A stretch of DNA of 34,887 bases. Origin: Bacillota bacterium (GTDB lineage: Bacteria > Bacillota > Clostridia > Christensenellales > Pumilibacteraceae). Under the pieces are notes generated by a model. It worked only from the letters and a program-made list of their open reading frames with translations, was not told where the DNA came from and ran no database searches. Positions within the stretch are counted from its first letter, which is position 1. The number at the start of each line of letters is the position of its first letter. The translations under genes and the position numbers were made by a program. This document shows positions 31,124 through 34,887 of the stretch, one piece after another. The stretch lies in NCBI GenBank assembly GCA_009779975.1, contig WRAY01000023.1, forward strand, positions 1 to 34,887, in the 5' to 3' direction.

Positions 31124-32767
31124 ATGGACACCAAACAATCTCAACAAAAGCAGCACCCCAATATATCAGCACGCATTTTGCCATCGTCGTATGAAAGTGA
31201 GCAGGCAGTTTTAGGATGTGTCCTTATTGACGAGTATGCTCCGTCACTTGTTTTGACTGAATTAAACACCTCTGATTTTATGTCGTTTGCACATAGAGAA
31301 ATTTTCAACGCTGCTCAGCATCTGACAAATAATGACAAACCTGTTGATGCTTTGACTGTTGCAGAAACTTTGAAAGGAATGGGCAGTCTTGACAGCATCG
31401 GAGGCATCGGGTATCTAAATCAATTAACAAATCTTGTCCCGTCTGCATCAAATCTGAAACACTACACAGGTATTGTCAAAAAAACTTCAATCCTTAGAAA
31501 ATTGATTGAAAGTGCAAATAAAATTAGTGACAAAGCCTACACCGGTGACATTGAAAACAATGCGCTTGCTTTTGCAGAGGCTGAAATTTTTTCGCTCGCT
31601 GAGAAGTTAGATAGTTCAAAACTCAAGCCCTCAAGCGAAGGATTGAGAGAAGCAATTTCCCGAATGGAAATGTTGTTCCGTGATCCGGATGCAGCAAGGG
31701 GTATTCCGACAGGTTTTAAAAGACTGGACAGAATATTAAACGGCTTTCAAAAAAGCGACTTAGTTCTGGTTGCGGCTCGTCCCGGTCAAGGAAAAACTTC
31801 TATCGGCATGAATTTTATTTTAAATGCCGCCCTCAATTCAAATCGCCGAACAGACGCAGGAAATCCAAACCCCTACAAATGCGCTGTTTTTTCATTGGAA
31901 ATGGGAGCATCCCAAATTGCAAAAAGAATGCTCTGTGCAAGAGCAAAAGTCAACATGAAGGGAGCAAATTCAGGTGATTTGAAACCTGATGAATGGAAAA
32001 GAATCTATCAGGCAAAATCCGGATTGGACAAAGCCCATATCTATATTGATGACAGTTCATTAACAACCCCTATTGAAATCCTCTCAAAATGCCGCCGTCT
32101 AAAAAGAGAAAAAGGACTGGATCTTGTCATGGTTGACTATTTGCAACTAATGTCAAGCGGAAAAAACCGTATTGAGAGCCGTCAGCAAGAAGTTGCCGAA
32201 ATCACAAGAACAATGAAAATTGCTGCAAAAGAATTGGATGTTCCGATAATACTCCTTTCTCAAATGTCTCGTGACATTGAAAAAAGAGGAACAAAAAAAG
32301 CAGTTGCCCGTCCTCAAATGTCCGACCTTAGGGAAAGCGGAGCAATCGAGCAGGACGCAGACATAATACTTTTCATTCATCGTGAACACGATTCAAACGA
32401 CAGAACAGTTGATGAGGTAACCCGCAGCAAAGTTGAATTAATAATAGCAAAACATCGAAACGGTGAAACAGGCTCAATCGATTTGAAATGGCAAGGCGAA
32501 TATACTTCCTTTGTCGATGTTGATTATTCTCCCGAACCTCCTCCTCCATCATCGCAAAATTCACAATTCACAATTCATGATGATAATGAAAGTGATATTC
32601 CACTCTCTAAAACAGAGAACAAAAACATTGCAGGGGTGAGCAGCGCAAACCCGAAAAAAACTGACAATATCCCGCCCGAACCTTCGCCCAATCAGGCATT
32701 TGCCGCTAAAACAGCAAAAGAACTTCTGGATGTGAAAGTCCCGACAGACGATGATGACATCTTTTAA
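31124..32767 (+). CDS. dnaB: Replicative DNA helicase DnaB
   Basis: The hexameric 5'-3' fork helicase (called DnaC in B. subtilis). The N-terminal helical domain begins with SSYESEQAVLGCVLIDEYAP; the RecA-like motor has Walker A ARPGQGKTS (about residue 220), FSLEMGA, Walker B MVDYLQLM, and QMSRDIEKR with SDLRESGAIEQDADIILFIH. At 547 aa it is about 100 longer than usual. The excess is a low-complexity C-terminal tail (after about residue 465) in which IAGVSSANPK is encoded by a copy of the GGGGTGAGCAACGCGAACCC repeat (32628-32655); NSQFTIHDD comes from a short AATTCACA repeat. A small insertion, RRTDAGNPNPYK, precedes FSLEM. No ribosome site; see the promoter in the upstream palindrome. Confidence 0.94.
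   Translation: MDTKQSQQKQHPNISARILPSSYESEQAVLGCVLIDEYAPSLVLTELNTSDFMSFAHREIFNAAQHLTNNDKPVDALTVAETLKGMGSLDSIGGIGYLNQLTNLVPSASNLKHYTGIVKKTSILRKLIESANKISDKAYTGDIENNALAFAEAEIFSLAEKLDSSKLKPSSEGLREAISRMEMLFRDPDAARGIPTGFKRLDRILNGFQKSDLVLVAARPGQGKTSIGMNFILNAALNSNRRTDAGNPNPYKCAVFSLEMGASQIAKRMLCARAKVNMKGANSGDLKPDEWKRIYQAKSGLDKAHIYIDDSSLTTPIEILSKCRRLKREKGLDLVMVDYLQLMSSGKNRIESRQQEVAEITRTMKIAAKELDVPIILLSQMSRDIEKRGTKKAVARPQMSDLRESGAIEQDADIILFIHREHDSNDRTVDEVTRSKVELIIAKHRNGETGSIDLKWQGEYTSFVDVDYSPEPPPPSSQNSQFTIHDDNESDIPLSKTENKNIAGVSSANPKKTDNIPPEPSPNQAFAAKTAKELLDVKVPTDDDDIF
32628..32655 (+). repeat. GGGGTGAGCAACGCGAACCC-type repeat within dnaB
   Basis: The 28 bases from TTGCAGGGGTGAGCAGCGCA to CCCGAA match 34155-34182 with three differences. 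Read in frame, they encode IAGVSSANPK in the helicase tail. Confidence 0.65.
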
Positions 32768-32804
32768 ACATTGTTGAATAAAACTATATTAATTAAAACC
32801 GTTT

Positions 32805-32836
32805 AAAATTATTGCTTTCGGGCAATAATTTTTTTT
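32805..32836 (+). terminator. dnaB terminator
   Basis: AAAATTATTGC (32805-32815) pairs with GCAATAATTTT (32822-32832) around TTTCGG, followed by T up to 32836. The GTG start of the next gene is the very next base. Confidence 0.85.
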
Positions 32837-33244
32837 GTGAAAAAGTTTTTTCTTTTTCTTGGAATTATCTGTCTCGTCGTCGGAGTTAGCCTTTTTTCTA
32901 ACTCCCTTTTAATGATTGAGAGAGAGGGAACTTTTTCTGTTTTTGACGAATTTGACAATGTTCGAATTTATGATGAACGACCAATTTTTTATCGTTATCA
33001 AACTCCAAATTACTTTACTCGTTTTGATACCTATGGAAACATCAGCGACATTGACGGCATTCTTCGCAACCTAGGGGCAAGAGAACTATTTCGTGAACAA
33101 GTTAATAACATTATCATAATCTATGCAAAAACACCGCTAATCACAAAATATGAAAGAGTTCACTCTCAAAAAGTAAATATCATGATAGCATTAAGAGACA
33201 ATCGCATCAGTGTCGGAAGTCCATTATTAAAAGGAAGTTTTTAA
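32837..33244 (+). CDS. Small membrane-anchored or secreted protein, unknown function
   Basis: A 135-aa protein starting at GTG 32837: a Lys-Lys, then a hydrophobic N-terminal helix (FFLFLGIICLVVGVSLFSNS), then a soluble part rich in Arg, Tyr and Asn (VRIYDERPIFYRYQTPNYF; ending in ISVGSPLLKG). The helix may be an uncleaved anchor. No family is recognised. The start codon directly follows the T-tract of the dnaB terminator, leaving no room for a ribosome site; a later ATG (codon 26) would remove the helix. It probably belongs to the cell envelope like the next gene, from which it is separated by 157 bp of AT-rich DNA. Confidence 0.55.
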   Translation: MKKFFLFLGIICLVVGVSLFSNSLLMIEREGTFSVFDEFDNVRIYDERPIFYRYQTPNYFTRFDTYGNISDIDGILRNLGARELFREQVNNIIIIYAKTPLITKYERVHSQKVNIMIALRDNRISVGSPLLKGSF

Positions 33245-33401
33245 TTAAAGTGAAAAATAAGGGTAAGTTGTTTTTAAATTAACTTTAACAATACTTTTCA
33301 CTTAATTAAATTTTTTTAAAATCCATGTATAACCGCCAAAAACTTGTCAATAATTATTTTTAGCGTCGTGAAGAACGCAAAAAAAAGGAGATAAAAAAAC
33401 T

Positions 33402-34049
33402 ATGAGAACCTATGGAAACTCAAAAAAAACAAATGACAACAACTCAAGAAAGAAGTTGTGGTATGGAGTGTTTTTCACGGCTTTAGTCCTAGTGGCTGCT
33501 GTGATTATAACTCTCTCAGTGGTGCTGACAAGGCCTGACACTCCGATACTGGGACCAGACCCTGGTCCGGGTAATGGCGGCGACTATGTTGGCGGACCGC
33601 CTCCGGCACCAACTTGGACAATGCCTGTCAAAGGCGAGTTCAGCGTTGCAAAACCAGTCTCACTCAACAGACTTGTGTGGCATGAGTCGACAAGAAACTT
33701 CAGAACACAGAACGGTATTGACTTTGCAACACAAGCAGGAGCAAATGTCTATGCGATAGGAGCAGGAACTGTCACAAGAGTAGACAGAACAAGCCGCTAC
33801 AACACTATCGTTGAAATTCAGCATGCAGACGGACTGGTCTCTCGCTACAAAGGACTCAATGTCGACGATGAATATATCAAAGTTGCAGTAGGCGACACCG
33901 TCGCAGTAGGCGACCAAATCGGAACAGTGGCTCAACACACTCCTAACAAAAGCCATTCAGGTCCTGTCGTCCATGTCGGAATGTGGAATCAAAACACAAA
34001 CCGCTTTGTGGACCCGGCAAACTTTATCACTGATTTAGCAGACAAATAA
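33402..34049 (+). CDS. LytM/M23-domain membrane protein with lost catalytic residues (SpoIIQ-like?)
   Basis: A 215-aa protein with a short basic cytoplasmic start, one membrane helix (about residues 19-42, VFFTALVLVAAVIITLSVVL), a Pro/Gly-rich linker (about 45-70) and a C-terminal LytM fold (MPVKGEFSV, NGIDFATQAGANVYAIGAGT, VAVGDQIGTV). Active M23 enzymes need HxxxD and HxH; here the first His is Gln (RTQNGID) and the HxH reads VVH, so a zinc ligand and the catalytic His are gone. Anchored, inactive LytM proteins occur as SpoIIQ, the forespore partner of SpoIIIAH, which would suit an endospore former; a cell-division LytM regulator is an alternative. AAGGAG lies about 11 nt before ATG 33402 and a terminator overlaps the end. 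Confidence 0.75.
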   Translation: MRTYGNSKKTNDNNSRKKLWYGVFFTALVLVAAVIITLSVVLTRPDTPILGPDPGPGNGGDYVGGPPPAPTWTMPVKGEFSVAKPVSLNRLVWHESTRNFRTQNGIDFATQAGANVYAIGAGTVTRVDRTSRYNTIVEIQHADGLVSRYKGLNVDDEYIKVAVGDTVAVGDQIGTVAQHTPNKSHSGPVVHVGMWNQNTNRFVDPANFITDLADK

Positions 34050-34090
34050 AAAAATCAGGTTTTCCAAAATTGGAAAACCTGATTTTTTTA
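34048..34090. terminator. Bidirectional terminator after the LytM-like gene
   Basis: ATCAGGTTTTCCAA (34054-34067) pairs with TTGGAAAACCTGAT (34070-34083), flanked by A and T runs, so it works on both strands. Confidence 0.88.
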
Positions 34091-34150
34091 TTTGTCTGCG
34101 ACGCACAACACATAATGATTGTTAAAATTAATTTGTTTGTATGATGCTTT

Positions 34151-34440
34151 AAATTGTAGGGGTGAGCAACGCGAACCCGAATAATGAACAACATAATAAT
34201 GATAATTTAAACGGGCTCGCGCTACTCACCCCTACAATTTAATAACTCCCGAATATCACACGACATAACAAACCATAGGGGCGGTCAATGTCCGCCACAA
34301 AAAATATGTTTTGAAACAACTGTGAAATAAACTGTAGGGGCGGCAATCTGCCGCCCGCACAATGATTTCCAATAACCACGAACTTCTATTTAATAACGAA
34401 CTAATAAAATAAAGTGCGGGTGGCAGATTGCCGCCCCTAC
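34151..34440. repeat. Repeat block: two MITE-like units and a fragment
   Basis: Gene-free. Unit 1, 34151-34240: ends AAATTGTAGGGGTGAGCAAC... and its inverted copy (26 of 29 positions), centre AT-rich; with its flank to 34263 it matches 8230-8342 on the other strand. Fragment 34273-34297: CATAGGGGCGGTC with GTCCGCC. Unit 2, 34334-34440: GTAGGGGCGGCAATCTGCCG... (34334-34360) and its inverted copy (34414-34440), 26 of 27 positions. Unit 2 touches the stop codon of the XRE gene. The stretch 34091-34150 is plain AT-rich DNA. Confidence 0.78.
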
Positions 34441-34441
34441 A

Positions 34442-34702
34442 TCACAAATTAATTCTTGGATTTTCGGTTCGCCCCATAAGATAATCAACAGATACATCAA
34501 AGTAGTCGGCTATTTGCATTAAAGCATCTGTAGACGGCTTTGCTCGGTATTGCTTCCACTGTGTTATCACGACAGTTCCGCTTTTTAAAACACCTTTTTT
34601 TTCTAAACTATAACCTGTCTCTTCATTATCGTCTAATAATTTTAGTGTTCTATTTATAATGTCTTTATCTTTTTGTTTCATATCCAGTTCCATTTTTCCC
34701 AT
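34442..34702 (-). CDS. XRE-like HTH transcriptional regulator
   Basis: An 86-aa protein. The second half is a recognisable Cro/C1 end: SGTVVITQWKQYRAKPSTDA (recognition helix) and LMQIADYFDVSVDYLMGRTE. The first half (KDKDIINRTLKLLDDNEETG) is less typical, with Lys/Asp-rich helices. ATG 34702, 34693 and 34681 are all possible starts; GGGA before the second could serve as a ribosome site. A 20-bp inverted repeat (34718-34737) lies just upstream and a strong promoter points the other way, the same layout as at 7615-7893. The stop codon abuts a palindromic repeat. Confidence 0.75.
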   Translation of the reverse strand: MGKMELDMKQKDKDIINRTLKLLDDNEETGYSLEKKGVLKSGTVVITQWKQYRAKPSTDALMQIADYFDVSVDYLMGRTENPRINL

Positions 34703-34717
34703 AAATTACAAGAAAAA

Positions 34718-34776
34718 TATCTAATAAATGTTAGATAAACGCTTGACTGTCTAACAAATATTATATATACTATAAT
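34718..34776 (+). promoter_or_regulatory. Operator and divergent promoter at the window edge
   Basis: TATCTAATAAATGTTAGATA (34718-34737) has 7-bp perfect arms. TTGACT (34743-34748), 17 bp, TATACT (34766-34771) form a good promoter on the + strand, and its spacer holds a second, partial operator TCTAACAAATATTATA. The AACGCTTGAC context is shared with the promoter at 7856. Confidence 0.65.
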
Positions 34777-34829
34777 CACAATAACCAAAAAGGGCTTATT
34801 GTAATTTTAGCATACAATGAATTATTATA

Positions 34830-34887
34830 GCATTAATAAAAAATTAATGCAAGTTTTTGATGTGCATTTTAAGGAGAAATAAGTAAT
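34830..34887 (+). promoter_or_regulatory. Leader hairpin and ribosome site of a gene beginning at the right edge
   Basis: GCATTAAT (34830-34837) and ATTAATGC (34843-34850) form a hairpin, followed by AAGTTTTTG, weakly terminator-like. AAGGAG at 34871-34876 is 9 nt before the final AT of the window, so a start codon ATG at 34886 is likely if the next base is G. Confidence 0.5.

Overview
The window reads as an AT-rich chromosome segment from an anaerobic, fermentative low-GC Gram-positive bacterium (Clostridia-like, probably uncultured). Evidence: Firmicutes-type helicase loading genes (DnaI-like loader and a DnaD-domain-like protein), a gyrB-gyrA pair, an electron-bifurcating type [FeFe] hydrogenase (hydCBA), a bifunctional AdhE, and a degenerate LytM protein resembling SpoIIQ. 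No rRNA, tRNA or CRISPR array was recognised.

Layout. 1-900: end of a LexA/S24-type repressor, a small Cys-rich protein, a short ORF that looks like a cut nitroreductase start, and an XRE regulator; this has the look of accessory DNA. 900-1268: structured non-coding DNA with a strong terminator, then the gyrB promoter and a folded gyrB leader. 1269-7060: gyrB, an unknown 387-aa membrane protein, gyrA, terminator. 7100-8420: dense palindromic repeats around an XRE regulator that diverges from a 69-aa protein through a promoter holding a perfect palindromic operator. 8424-12847 (minus): hydC-hydB-hydA, which would couple H2 formation to NADH and ferredoxin oxidation. 13.16-14.6 kb: two small membrane proteins around nested repeats, three perfect DnaA boxes and a promoter whose spacer is an AAAG repeat. 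14.6-18.6 kb (minus): adhE and murC. 18.6-23 kb: recD2, PHP phosphatase, DnaI-like loader. 23-28 kb: two frameshifted genes (acyltransferase-like membrane protein; serine beta-lactamase-like protein), DUF2284 and DnaD-like genes. 28-34 kb: M3 peptidase, lipoprotein, replicative helicase dnaB, a small anchored protein, a LytM-like protein. 34-34.9 kb: repeat block, XRE regulator, and a divergent promoter for a gene starting at the window edge.

Three themes stand out. (1) Dispersed GC-rich palindromic elements with tips TGTAGGGG/CCCCTACA fill the intergenic spaces, and copies sit in frame inside recD2 and the dnaB tail. (2) About nine genes have a good -10 box 6-14 nt before the start codon and no Shine-Dalgarno, which implies leaderless or nearly leaderless mRNAs. 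(3) Replication genes (gyrB, gyrA, recD2, dnaI-like, dnaD-like, dnaB) lie within 32 kb around a DnaA-box cluster, so this may be near the replication origin, although no dnaA or dnaN is present.

All calls come from reading the sequence; no database search was run.
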